From the NCBI GenBank assembly GCA_010029175.1, contig RGNC01000066.1:1-10006 (forward strand): a stretch of 10,006 nt of DNA. Direction: 5' to 3'. The position numbers and the translations under genes were made by a program. Below, one piece after another: positions 1 to 6,888 of this stretch (within the stretch, counting starts at the first letter, position 1; every line of letters starts with the position of its first letter). This stretch comes from Synechococcaceae bacterium WB8_1B_136 (GTDB lineage Bacteria > Cyanobacteriota > Cyanobacteriia > PCC-6307 > Cyanobiaceae). Under the pieces are notes generated by a model, which saw nothing but the letters and a program-made list of their open reading frames with translations, did no database searches and was not told the origin of the DNA.

Positions 1-672
1 CTTGGCGATGCGGGCCAGGGCGGCGGCGCACTCCCGCACCTGGGCCACCGAGCCGGGGGCACTGCCCAATTCGCCATCGTGCAGGGCCTGGATGCTGTCG
101 ATCACCGCCACAGCAGGCCGCAGCGCCTCCAGCTCCTGCAGCACCAGCTCCAGATCGGTTTCCGCCAGCAGCTGCAGGCCTGGGCCCGCGGCGGCGCCAG
201 GCTCCTCGCCAGCGCCGGGCTGCAGCTGATCCACCAACCTCCGCCAGCGCAGCTTCACTTGCTGGGCCGACTCCTCAGCACTCACATAGAGCACCGACTG
301 ACTGGTGGCCATGGCCTGGGCGCTCTGCAGCAGCAGCGTGCTCTTGCCGATGCCGGGATCACCCCCCAGCAGCACCAGCGACCCGGGCACCAGACCGCCC
401 CCCAGCACCCGATCCAGCTCGCCGTAACCGCTCGCCAACCGCTGCAGGGGCCGATCACCCACCGCCGCGATCGGCTCGGAGCGCCGGGGCCGGGAGGGCA
501 AGGCACTGTCTGCCGGAGCGACCGCCACCGGCCGGCGACGCCGCGCATCCGTGGCCGCCGCCACCTGTTCCACCAGGCTGTTCCAGCTGCCACAGCTGGC
601 GCAGCGGCCGAAGAACTGGCGGGTCTGGGCGCCGCAGCTCTGACAGACGTAACTGCTGGTCGGGCGGGCCAA
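1..672 (-). CDS. radA: DNA repair protein RadA/Sms, N-terminal part (gene runs off the left edge)
   Basis: RadA is a RecA-like ATPase that drives branch migration and processes recombination intermediates during DNA repair. The visible 224 residues begin with a C4 zinc finger (C10-x2-C13, C24-x2-C27; YVCQSCG then CASCGSWN). A low-complexity linker follows, then the RecA-type core with Walker A GDPGIGKST at residues 104-112 and a Walker B-like strand ending VIDS. Family members are about 450 aa, so the KNRFG motif and Lon-like C-terminal domain must lie outside the window. I chose the TTG at 672. It sits seven codons before the zinc finger, and no ATG or GTG lies between it and the upstream in-frame stop. 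No clear Shine-Dalgarno is visible. The gene is divergent from rpaB. Family identity is very secure; the start is fairly secure. Confidence 0.95.
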   Translation of the reverse strand, partial: MARPTSSYVCQSCGAQTRQFFGRCASCGSWNSLVEQVAAATDARRRRPVAVAPADSALPSRPRRSEPIAAVGDRPLQRLASGYGELDRVLGGGLVPGSLVLLGGDPGIGKSTLLLQSAQAMATSQSVLYVSAEESAQQVKLRWRRLVDQLQPGAGEEPGAAAGPGLQLLAETDLELVLQELEALRPAVAVIDSIQALHDGELGSAPGSVAQVRECAAALARIAK

Positions 673-717
673 GGCGTTGTATGAAGAAAGGTGGCTTCAG
701 GAGAATCCAGGGGCCCG

Positions 718-750
718 CCGACCTTTTCAGTAGGTCGGATGCCCTACCTA
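718..750. promoter_or_regulatory. Overlapping inverted repeats in the radA/rpaB divergent spacer
   Basis: The 97-nt spacer between the radA and rpaB starts contains CCGACC (718-723) and GGTCGG (733-738), a perfect 6-bp inverted repeat around a 9-nt spacer. A second repeat, TAGGT (731-735) with ACCTA (746-750), shares bases with the first, so the two stems would exclude each other in RNA. The block ends 19 nt before the rpaB ATG. It could be an operator for one or both genes, or structure in the rpaB leader. I see no RpaB-type HLR1 repeat (TTACA direct repeats) on either strand here and no convincing -35/-10 pair. The repeats are seen directly; any function is inference. Confidence 0.35.
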
Positions 751-769
751 GTCTGCTTAGCGTGGCGCA

Positions 770-1543
770 ATGACGGCCTCAGCACCCACCACCGCTCACG
801 CCACCGTTCAGGCCAAGGAAACCATCCTGGTCGTCGATGACGAGGCCAGCATCCGGCGCATCCTGGAAACCCGGCTCTCGATGATCGGCTACCAGGTGAT
901 CACCGCCTGTGATGGCCTCGAGGCCATCGAGGCCTTCCGACGCACCAGCCCCGATCTGGTGGTGCTCGACGTGATGATGCCGAAGCTCGACGGCTACGGC
1001 GTCTGCCAGGAGCTGCGCAAGGAATCGGACGTGCCGATCGTGATGCTCACGGCCCTGGGGGATGTGGCCGACCGGATCACCGGCCTGGAACTGGGTGCCG
1101 ACGACTACGTGGTGAAGCCCTTCAGCCCCAAGGAGCTGGAGGCCCGCATCCGCTGCGTGCTGCGGCGGGTGGACAAGGACAGCGGCGGTGCCGGCATTCC
1201 CAACTCCGGCATCATCCAGGTGGCCGACCTGCGCATCGACACCAACAAGCGCCAGGTGTATCGCGGCGACGAGCGCATCCGGCTCACCGGCATGGAATTC
1301 AGCCTGCTGGAGCTGCTGGTGGGCCGCAGCGGCGAGCCCTTCAGCCGCGGCGAGATCCTGAAGGAGGTGTGGGGCTACACCCCGGAGCGTCACGTGGACA
1401 CCCGGGTGGTGGATGTTCATATCTCGCGGCTGCGTTCCAAACTGGAAGACGACCCGGCCAATCCCGAGCTGATCCTCACGGCTCGCGGCACCGGCTACCT
1501 GTTCCAGCGCATCGTTGAACCCGTTGCCTCCGAAGCCAACTGA
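770..1543 (+). CDS. rpaB: RpaB (Ycf27), OmpR/PhoB-type response regulator
   Basis: RpaB is the essential cyanobacterial response regulator that, with sensor kinase NblS (Hik33), controls high-light, photosynthesis and stress genes by binding HLR1 motifs. The 257-aa product has a receiver domain (about residues 17-133) with acidic pocket D23/D24, phospho-acceptor D67 in LDVMMP, T94 and K116 in VVKPF. A winged-helix DNA-binding domain follows (about 150-250), with the motifs VDVHISRLRSKLE and RGTGYLF. The receiver is nearly diagnostic of RpaB (LSMIGY, MMPKLDGYGVCQELRKESD, ADRITGLELGADDY), which separates it from RpaA and other OmpR-type regulators. The ATG start leaves a short Ala/Thr-rich N-terminal tail before the first strand. 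The gene overlaps the proposed plsX start by 29 nt, so a shared transcript with lipid genes is likely. Confidence 0.96.
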   Translation: MTASAPTTAHATVQAKETILVVDDEASIRRILETRLSMIGYQVITACDGLEAIEAFRRTSPDLVVLDVMMPKLDGYGVCQELRKESDVPIVMLTALGDVADRITGLELGADDYVVKPFSPKELEARIRCVLRRVDKDSGGAGIPNSGIIQVADLRIDTNKRQVYRGDERIRLTGMEFSLLELLVGRSGEPFSRGEILKEVWGYTPERHVDTRVVDVHISRLRSKLEDDPANPELILTARGTGYLFQRIVEPVASEAN

Positions 1544-2834
1544 CGCCAGCGCCGCCGGCTCCAACGCCCGCCGTTCGCGCCCCAGGGCCATTCGCCGCCT
1601 GGTGATCTGGTATCGCCGCAACGCCGCTGTCACCAGCTTGGTGGGCACGGCGGTGGGCACTGCCGGCGCCGCCGGCAGTGCCGCCGGTGCCGCCGCCAAC
1701 ACGGTGCTGCAACCACTGGTGCTCGACCCCCTGCGCCGACTGCAGCAGGGCTCGGGCAGCGCCGACGAGGTGACCATCAACGCTGCCGACCGCCTCTGGG
1801 TGGCCGTGGATGGCATGGGTGGCGACCACGCCCCGGGCCCGATCCTGGAGGGCTGCCTGCGGGCCGTGCGGCTGTTGCCGCTGCGCATCCGCTTCGTGGC
1901 GGAAACCGCCGTGCTGGATGCCGCGGTGGCCGACCTGGAGCTGGGCGAGGAGCTGAAGGCGGCCCAGGAGGCGGGCCTGATTCAACTGGTGCCGAGCGGG
2001 CCCTCCGTGGGCATGGACGAGGAGGCCACGGTGGTGCGCAAGAAGCGCGATGCCAGCATCAACCTGGCCATGGACCTGGTGAAGCGGGGCGAGGCCACCG
2101 CCGTGTACTCGGCCGGCAACTCCGGCGCCGTGATGGCCTCGGCCATCTTCCGGCTGGGGCGACTGCCGGGCATCGATCGCCCCGCCATCGGCGCCCTGTT
2201 CCCCACGAAGGACCCCGAGCAACAGGTGCTGGTGCTGGATGTGGGCGCCAACATGGACGCCAAGGCGACCTACCTGCACCAGTGGGCCCTGCTGGGCAAC
2301 ATCTACAGCCGGGATGTGCTGCAGGTGCCACGACCGCGCATCGGCCTGCTCAACATCGGCGAGGAGGAGTGCAAGGGCAACGAGCAGGCCCTCAAGACCT
2401 ACCCGCTGCTGGCGGAGGAACGTCGCTTCCACTTCGCCGGCAACTGTGAAGGCCGCGATGTGCTCTCGGGCGACTTCGACGTGGTGGTGTGCGATGGCTT
2501 CACCGGCAACGTGCTGCTCAAGTTCCTGGAGTCGGTGGGCAGCGTGCTGCTGGATGTGCTCAAGGCCGAACTGCCCCGCGGCCGGCGCGGCAAGGTGGGG
2601 TCGGCCTTCCTGATGAGCAACCTGCGCCGCATCAAGAAGCGCCTCGACCACGCCGAGCACGGCGGCGCCCTGCTGCTGGGGGTGGACGGAGTGTGCGTGA
2701 TCGGTCACGGCAGCAGCAAGTCCCTCTCGGTGGTGAGTGCCCTGCGGCTGGCCCACTCCGCCGCCAGCCATGGCGTGATGGACGACCTGCACAACCTCAG
2801 TGCCAGCCCGGAGCAGGCAGCAACCTGTGGTTGA
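1515..2834 (+). CDS. plsX: Phosphate acyltransferase PlsX with an N-terminal extension
   Basis: PlsX converts acyl-ACP and phosphate to acyl-phosphate, the acyl donor for the first glycerol-3-phosphate acylation in phospholipid synthesis. It is normally a peripheral membrane enzyme. The conserved core starts near residue 94 (LWVAVDGMGGDHAPGP) and contains GPSVGMDEEATVVRKKRDAS, YSAGNSGAVMA, LDVGANMD, NIGEEECKGN, VVCDGFTGNVLLK and GHGSSK, all typical of the family. Core enzymes are about 330-350 aa. This reading frame gives 439 because of about 93 extra residues: a basic segment (RRSRPRAIRRLVIWYRR) followed by an Ala/Gly-rich stretch (about 40-63) that might touch the membrane. The TTG start at 1515 is uncertain and has no Shine-Dalgarno. 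TTG 1524 and GTG 1602 are alternatives, the latter removing the overlap with rpaB. Third-position GC stays high through the extension, supporting translation of most of it. Confidence 0.93.
   Translation: MNPLPPKPTDASAAGSNARRSRPRAIRRLVIWYRRNAAVTSLVGTAVGTAGAAGSAAGAAANTVLQPLVLDPLRRLQQGSGSADEVTINAADRLWVAVDGMGGDHAPGPILEGCLRAVRLLPLRIRFVAETAVLDAAVADLELGEELKAAQEAGLIQLVPSGPSVGMDEEATVVRKKRDASINLAMDLVKRGEATAVYSAGNSGAVMASAIFRLGRLPGIDRPAIGALFPTKDPEQQVLVLDVGANMDAKATYLHQWALLGNIYSRDVLQVPRPRIGLLNIGEEECKGNEQALKTYPLLAEERRFHFAGNCEGRDVLSGDFDVVVCDGFTGNVLLKFLESVGSVLLDVLKAELPRGRRGKVGSAFLMSNLRRIKKRLDHAEHGGALLLGVDGVCVIGHGSSKSLSVVSALRLAHSAASHGVMDDLHNLSASPEQAATCG
1656..1682 (+). repeat. Perfect 12-bp inverted repeat with 3-nt loop inside plsX
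   Basis: GGCACTGCCGGC (1656-1667) and GCCGGCAGTGCC (1671-1682) are exact reverse complements separated by GCC, so the mRNA can form a very GC-rich 12-bp hairpin. It lies in the Ala/Gly-rich N-terminal extension of PlsX, about 115 nt after the rpaB stop and about 110 nt before the conserved PlsX core. No U-run follows, so it is not a classical intrinsic terminator. Part of the symmetry may come from GCC/GGC codon usage, but inclusion of CACTG/CAGTG makes it more than a simple GCC/GGC repeat. The structure is directly readable; a function is not shown. Confidence 0.6.
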
Positions 2835-2874
2835 CTGAGCCCACCTGTGGGCTGATCCGGTGGTGCTGGGCCAG

Positions 2875-3918
2875 ATGGGCACAAACGGCGTTGCCGTGGC
2901 CGGCAGCACGGCCGAGACCAACGGCATGGCCCTCATCGCCTGCGGCAGTGCCCTGCCGGCCATCAGCGTCAGCAACCAACAGCTCAGCGAACGGGTCGAC
3001 ACCAGCGACGAGTGGATTCGCACCCGCACGGGCATCGGGGCACGGCGGGTGGCCGGCCCGGAGGAATCGCTCACCCTGCTGGCCACCCAGGCAGCCCGAG
3101 CCGCCCTGGCCCACGCCGGCTGGGGCCCCGAGGATCTCGACCTGATCCTGCTGGCCACCTCCAGTCCCGACGATCTGTTCGGCACCGCCCCCCGCGTTCA
3201 GGGCGCCCTGGGGGCAACCAACGCCGTGGCCTTTGACCTCACGGCGGCCTGCAGTGGCTTTCTGTTCGCCCTGATCACCGCCGGCCAATACCTGCGCAGC
3301 GGCACCATGCGCCGCGCCCTGGTGATCGGCGCCGACCAACTCAGCCGCTGGGTCGACTGGAACGACCGCACCACCTGCGTGCTGTTCGGCGATGGGGCCG
3401 CCGCCGTGGCGGTGGAGGCCTGTCCCGCCGGCGAGAACGGCCTGCTGGCGTTTCGCATGCGCTCCGATGGCTCGCGCCATGGCTGCCTCACCCTGGCCCA
3501 GACCGCTGAACAACAGCCGGTGCTCAGCGGGGTGACCGCCCAGCTGGGGGGCTTCAGCCCGATCCGCATGAACGGCCAAGAGGTGTACAAGTTCGCCGTG
3601 CGGGAAGTGCCAGCGGTGCTCAACGAGCTGCTGGAGGCCACCGGCACGGCCGCCGCCGATCTCAACTGGCTGCTGCTGCACCAGGCCAACCAGCGCATCC
3701 TCGATGCGGTGGCCGATCGCTTCGCCATCCCCCAGGAGCGGGTGCTCAGCAACCTGGCCGACTACGGCAACACCTCAGCCGCCACCATCCCGCTGATGCT
3801 GGATGAGGCGGTGAAGGATGGGCGGGTGCGCCCCGGCGACCTGATCGCCAGCAGCGGCTTCGGGGCCGGCCTGAGTTGGGGCGGAGCCCTGCTGCGCTGG
3901 GCTGGGCCGCGGGGCTGA
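2875..3918 (+). CDS. fabH: 3-oxoacyl-[ACP] synthase III (KAS III)
   Basis: FabH condenses acetyl-CoA with malonyl-ACP to start type II fatty-acid synthesis in the cytoplasm. The thiolase-fold protein carries the family signature VDTSDEWIRTRTGI and the full catalytic triad: C126 in TAACSGF, H269 in LLLHQANQRI and N299 in YGNTSAA. The C-terminus (SSGFGAGLSWGGALLRW) is typical. From ATG 2875 the product is 347 aa, slightly longer than the usual 310-330. The conserved fold begins at MALIACGSALP, so ATG 2926 is a real alternative, and GTG 2860 or 2863 are also in frame. None has a clear Shine-Dalgarno. The gene follows plsX by 40 nt and precedes fabD by 67 nt, as part of a lipid-initiation cluster. 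Identity is secure; the start is not. Confidence 0.95.
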   Translation: MGTNGVAVAGSTAETNGMALIACGSALPAISVSNQQLSERVDTSDEWIRTRTGIGARRVAGPEESLTLLATQAARAALAHAGWGPEDLDLILLATSSPDDLFGTAPRVQGALGATNAVAFDLTAACSGFLFALITAGQYLRSGTMRRALVIGADQLSRWVDWNDRTTCVLFGDGAAAVAVEACPAGENGLLAFRMRSDGSRHGCLTLAQTAEQQPVLSGVTAQLGGFSPIRMNGQEVYKFAVREVPAVLNELLEATGTAAADLNWLLLHQANQRILDAVADRFAIPQERVLSNLADYGNTSAATIPLMLDEAVKDGRVRPGDLIASSGFGAGLSWGGALLRWAGPRG

Positions 3919-3985
3919 AGGGCCCGTCGGCAGCGCCGGTGGGGCTGCGGCCTAATCTCGCGCCAACATTGCAAGGCCAGTGGCC

Positions 3986-4876
3986 ATGGGCATCGCCTGG
4001 GTGTTTCCCGGACAGGGTTCGCAGAAGCTGGGCATGGCCAGCGGCGTGCTGGAGCTGCCGGGCGCCCGCGAGCGCTTCGCCGCCACCTCCGAGCTGCTGG
4101 GCCGCGACCTGCTGGCCATCTGCGCCGGTGACGCCGACGGCGACCTCAGCGATCTCAACGACACCCGCAACACCCAGCCGGCGCTGTTTGTGATCGAGAG
4201 CCTGCTGGTGGATGGCCTCAAGGCCCAGGGCCGCAGCGCCGACCTCGTGGCCGGCCACAGCCTGGGGGAGCTGGTGGCCCTCTATGCCGCTGGGGTGTTC
4301 GACGCCAGCACGGGCCTGCAGTTGATGAAGACCCGCAGCGAGCTGATGGCCGCCGCCGGCGGCGGCGCCATGACCGCCGTGATGGGTTTTGATCGCGGCG
4401 AGCTGGAGCAGCTGGTGGCCGCCACCGAGGGGGTGGTGATCGCCAACGACAACAGCAGCGCCCAGGTGGTGCTCTCCGGCACGCCGGATGCCGTGGCGGC
4501 CGTGAGCGGCCAGCTGACCTGCAAGCGCGCCATCCCCCTGGCGGTGAGCGGCGCCTTCCACTCGCCGTTCATGGCCGGCGCGGCCGAGGCCTTCGCCGAG
4601 GCCCTGGAGGCGGTGCCCTTCGCCGATGCCGTGATCCCGGTGCTGAGCAACACCGATCCCAGCCCGGAAACCAGCGGCACCGCCCTCAAGGCGCGCCTGC
4701 GCAGCCAGATGACCACAGGCGTGCGCTGGCGCGAAACGATGGAGCGCTTCAGCGCCGATGGCATCGACACCGCCGTGGAGATCGGCCCGGGCAACGTGCT
4801 CAGCGGCCTGATCAAGCGCAGCTGTGAGGGCGTCAGCACCGCCCAGATCAGCGGCGCCGCCGATCTGGGCCTGTGA
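3986..4876 (+). CDS. fabD: Malonyl-CoA:ACP transacylase
   Basis: FabD moves the malonyl group from malonyl-CoA to ACP, supplying the extender for FabH and the elongating synthases. The 296-aa product has the N-terminal VFPGQGSQ motif (residues 6-13), the nucleophile S92 in AGHSLGE, the conserved Arg in MKTRSELM and the catalytic H192 in SGAFHSPFM. The C-terminal EIGPGNVLSGLIKR motif is also present. Length matches the family (about 290-320). I chose ATG 3986 over the in-frame GTG at 3980 because AAGG sits 9 nt upstream, one of the few plausible Shine-Dalgarno-like sequences in the window. The stop codon overlaps the plsC GTG start by 4 nt, so the two are probably translationally coupled. The catalytic residues all look intact. 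Confidence 0.95.
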   Translation: MGIAWVFPGQGSQKLGMASGVLELPGARERFAATSELLGRDLLAICAGDADGDLSDLNDTRNTQPALFVIESLLVDGLKAQGRSADLVAGHSLGELVALYAAGVFDASTGLQLMKTRSELMAAAGGGAMTAVMGFDRGELEQLVAATEGVVIANDNSSAQVVLSGTPDAVAAVSGQLTCKRAIPLAVSGAFHSPFMAGAAEAFAEALEAVPFADAVIPVLSNTDPSPETSGTALKARLRSQMTTGVRWRETMERFSADGIDTAVEIGPGNVLSGLIKRSCEGVSTAQISGAADLGL

Positions 4877-5652
4877 CTGACTCCAGCCCCCGCCCGGGCA
4901 GCCGGCCTGTGAATGCGGTGAAGCGGGTGCTGCGCCGCCGCCGCAAACCGGCCGAGCCGCCTGCGCTGCTGCGCACGCCGCGGCCCAGCCTCACCTACCG
5001 GCTGGTGAGCTACCTGCTGGTGTTCCCGATCTACCGGCTGCTGTTCCGTGGCCGCACCGCCGGCAACGCCAACGTGCCCATGGAGGGCGCCCTGGTGGTG
5101 GTGGCGAACCACGGCTCCCACCTCGATCCCCCGCTGCTGGGCCACGCCCTGGGCCGGCCGGTGGCCTTCATGGCCAAGGCGGAGCTGTTCAAGGTGCCGA
5201 TCCTGGGGCCGATCATCCGCGCCTGTGGCGCCTACCCCGTGGCCCGGGGCGCCAGCGACCGCGAGGCGATCCGCACCGCCACCGACCGCCTGGAGCAGGG
5301 TTGGGCCACGGGAGTGTTCATCGACGGCACCCGCCAGGCCGACGGTCGGGTGAACAACCCCCAGCCCGGCGCCGCCCTGCTGGCAGCCCGCGCCGGGGTG
5401 CCGCTGCTGCCGGTGGCGATCATCAACAGCCATCGGGCCCTCGGCACCGGTTCACGCAGCGCCAGGCTGGTGCCCGTGCACATCCGCATCGGCACCCCGA
5501 TCCCACCGCCGGCCACCCGCAAGCGCGCAGAACTCGATGCGGTCACCGCCGCCTGCCAGGCCCAGATCAATGCCCTGTTGGATCAGGGCCCGATCAGCGG
5601 CCCCGCATGTCCTCCAGCAGCGGACCGAAGCGCTCTGCCGCCCAGCGCCTGA
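4873..5652 (+). CDS. plsC: 1-acyl-sn-glycerol-3-phosphate acyltransferase (PlsC family)
   Basis: The product probably acylates lysophosphatidate to phosphatidate at the membrane, the step after the PlsX-dependent acylation. The 259-aa protein has a basic N-terminus, a hydrophobic segment (about 44-58, LVSYLLVFPIYRLLF), the catalytic NHxxxxD motif as N79-H80 to D85 (NHGSHLD), and the block-II-type AFMAKAELFKVPILG. The block-III motif reads FIDGTRQ (149-155) where most families have FPEGTRS, so the usual Glu is Asp. The final 20 or so residues are Pro/Ala-rich, unlike family cores. The GTG start overlaps the fabD stop by 4 nt (GTGA). The 3' end overlaps the convergent ydcF-like gene by 59 nt. 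Acyltransferase family membership is secure; the exact acceptor is inferred from context. Confidence 0.9.
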   Translation: MTDSSPRPGSRPVNAVKRVLRRRRKPAEPPALLRTPRPSLTYRLVSYLLVFPIYRLLFRGRTAGNANVPMEGALVVVANHGSHLDPPLLGHALGRPVAFMAKAELFKVPILGPIIRACGAYPVARGASDREAIRTATDRLEQGWATGVFIDGTRQADGRVNNPQPGAALLAARAGVPLLPVAIINSHRALGTGSRSARLVPVHIRIGTPIPPPATRKRAELDAVTAACQAQINALLDQGPISGPACPPAADRSALPPSA

Positions 5653-6223
5653 GATCGCGGCCGGTGACCACCCAGAGGGCGGCGCGGGCCCCATCCCCCC
5701 ACACCTTGCCACTGGCTTCAGGGAGGCAGTTCCGGCCGCAGGGCACGGCCACGGGAGTGAGCTGAATGCCCCGGCTGCCGGCCACGATGCGGCCCACTAA
5801 CAGGGCCCTCTGCATGTGATCACTGCTGGTCACCAGCAGCACATGACGCACCTTGGCGCGCTTGAGGTCGTCCACCACCGAGGTGAAATTGCTGAGGGTG
5901 TCGGTGGCGCGGTAATCGAGCTGCACCCGGGCCTGATCGAGGCCCTGGCGGCCGAACTGCCAGTGGGCGTATTCGGGGTTGCTGCCGCCACTCACGAGCA
6001 CCGGCAAGCCATCGCGCTTGGCCAGCTCCCCAGCCACCCGCTCCCGCTCCACATCGCCCCCCAGCACCAGGATCATCTGGGGCGCGGGCGCCGGCGGCAG
6101 CCACAGCCCGCGTGACAGCCAGAGCAACAGCGCACCCCCCGCCAGCCACAACCAGCGGCGGCGGCCACCCCGCCGCGGCCGCCGTCTCGCTCGCATCCGC
6201 TGCCGCTGCTGAGACGCCGTCAT
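5594..6223 (-). CDS. YdcF-like DUF218 protein, membrane-anchored
   Basis: This 209-aa protein has a strongly basic N-terminus (Arg-rich, residues 8-23) followed by one hydrophobic segment (about 24-42), giving a single N-terminal membrane anchor. The DUF218 (SanA/ElyC/YdcF) domain follows: ILVLGGD (51-57), VLVSGGSNPE (76-84), a DTLSNF motif (108-113) and VTSSDHMQRA (131-140), which carries the conserved H136 and R139. Family members are linked to envelope integrity in E. coli (SanA, ElyC), but the biochemical activity is poorly defined. The ATG overlaps the tsaB stop as ATGA, so it is the last gene of a ycf34-tsaB-ydcF unit. Its 3' end overlaps convergent plsC. Family call is good; the function in cyanobacteria is unknown to me. 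Confidence 0.87.
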   Translation of the reverse strand: MTASQQRQRMRARRRPRRGGRRRWLWLAGGALLLWLSRGLWLPPAPAPQMILVLGGDVERERVAGELAKRDGLPVLVSGGSNPEYAHWQFGRQGLDQARVQLDYRATDTLSNFTSVVDDLKRAKVRHVLLVTSSDHMQRALLVGRIVAGSRGIQLTPVAVPCGRNCLPEASGKVWGDGARAALWVVTGRDLRRWAAERFGPLLEDMRGR

Positions 6224-6888
6224 AGGCCGTCGACGGGGCTGGTGGGATAGAGGGGCAACACCGGCTGCCAGGGGCCCGGCTGCCTGGCCGCTGCAGCCCG
6301 TTGCCCCAGCTCCAGCAGCTGGGCCACATCGGCCTCCGGCTCCACGACCGCCGGCCGCTGCAGCCCAACCAAACCCGCCGACTGCTTGAACAGCTGCGGT
6401 GCCACCCGTTCCGCCATGCCACCCAGCACCGTGGCATCGGCTTGATAGCACCCGGCCACCACCCCCCGCCGCGGCAACTCCTGGGTGAGCCAGAACCGCT
6501 CCAGGCAGGCCCCGTTCGGCCCAGGAGCCCCCAGGCGACGGGCCATCAGCAGAAAACTGCTGAACCCATGCAGCGGAATCGCCAGCTGCTGGGCCAGGGT
6601 GCGGGCCCACACCACACTGAGACGGGTCCCCGTGAAGCCACCGGGCCCGGTGGCCACCACCAGTCGCCCCAACTGCCTCCAGTGTTCGGCGGGCAGCAAC
6701 GTCTCCACGCAGGGGATCAGCTCGTTGGAGAGGCGACGCCCCAGGGGAAAGCAGGCCAGCCGCGGCGGTTCGAGCGGCTCCAATTCGGCAGCGGCCCCAG
6801 CCCCCTCCTCCGGCAGGCGCTGCAGCCCCACCGCCAGGGTGTCGCTGGAGCTGTGCAGGGCCAGCAGCCAGGGTGCAGGAGCGCTCAT
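6220..6888 (-). CDS. tsaB: tRNA t6A biosynthesis protein TsaB (YeaZ)
   Basis: TsaB is the inactive ASKHA-fold partner that dimerises with TsaD (with TsaE and TsaC) to make N6-threonylcarbamoyladenosine at position 37 of ANN-decoding tRNAs. The 222-aa product has the N-terminal phosphate-1-like strand LLALHSSSDTLAVGL (8-22) and the hallmark GPGGFTGTRLSV (81-92). It ends with a typical short tail, PLYPTSPVDGL. The usual Asp of the first motif (IDTS in relatives) is His here (LHSS), which fits a member without catalytic duty. The ATG at 6888 overlaps the ycf34 stop (ATGA), and the stop overlaps the next ATG in the same way. Length fits the family (about 210-230 aa). Confidence 0.9.
   Translation of the reverse strand: MSAPAPWLLALHSSSDTLAVGLQRLPEEGAGAAAELEPLEPPRLACFPLGRRLSNELIPCVETLLPAEHWRQLGRLVVATGPGGFTGTRLSVVWARTLAQQLAIPLHGFSSFLLMARRLGAPGPNGACLERFWLTQELPRRGVVAGCYQADATVLGGMAERVAPQLFKQSAGLVGLQRPAVVEPEADVAQLLELGQRAAAARQPGPWQPVLPLYPTSPVDGL

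Noticed and set aside
779..1888. Long minus-strand open frame opposite rpaB and plsX
   Set aside because: High GC makes long shadow frames common. Its product is rich in His, Gln and Gly with no domain, while the plus strand carries clear conserved families.
2823..2850. Direct repeat ACCTGTGG (2823-2830 and 2843-2850) at the plsX/fabH junction
   Set aside because: Only two 8-nt copies, one within the plsX end; could easily arise by chance.
1476..3185. 569-codon minus-strand open frame opposite plsX and fabH
   Set aside because: It is fully antisense to two unmistakable enzymes and its translation is low-complexity Ala/His/Gln, typical of a shadow frame in high-GC DNA.
3919..3985. Possible fabD promoter (TAATCT at 3952-3957) and weak GCAGC/GCTGC stem in the fabH-fabD gap
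   Set aside because: No suitably spaced -35 element and the stem is short without a T-run; not enough to call either.
4349..4366. 18-nt perfect palindrome of GCC/GGC triplets inside fabD
   Set aside because: It encodes an Ala/Gly run (MAAAGGGAM) and is explained by GC-rich codons of two reverse-complementary amino-acid codons; no sign of a regulatory role.
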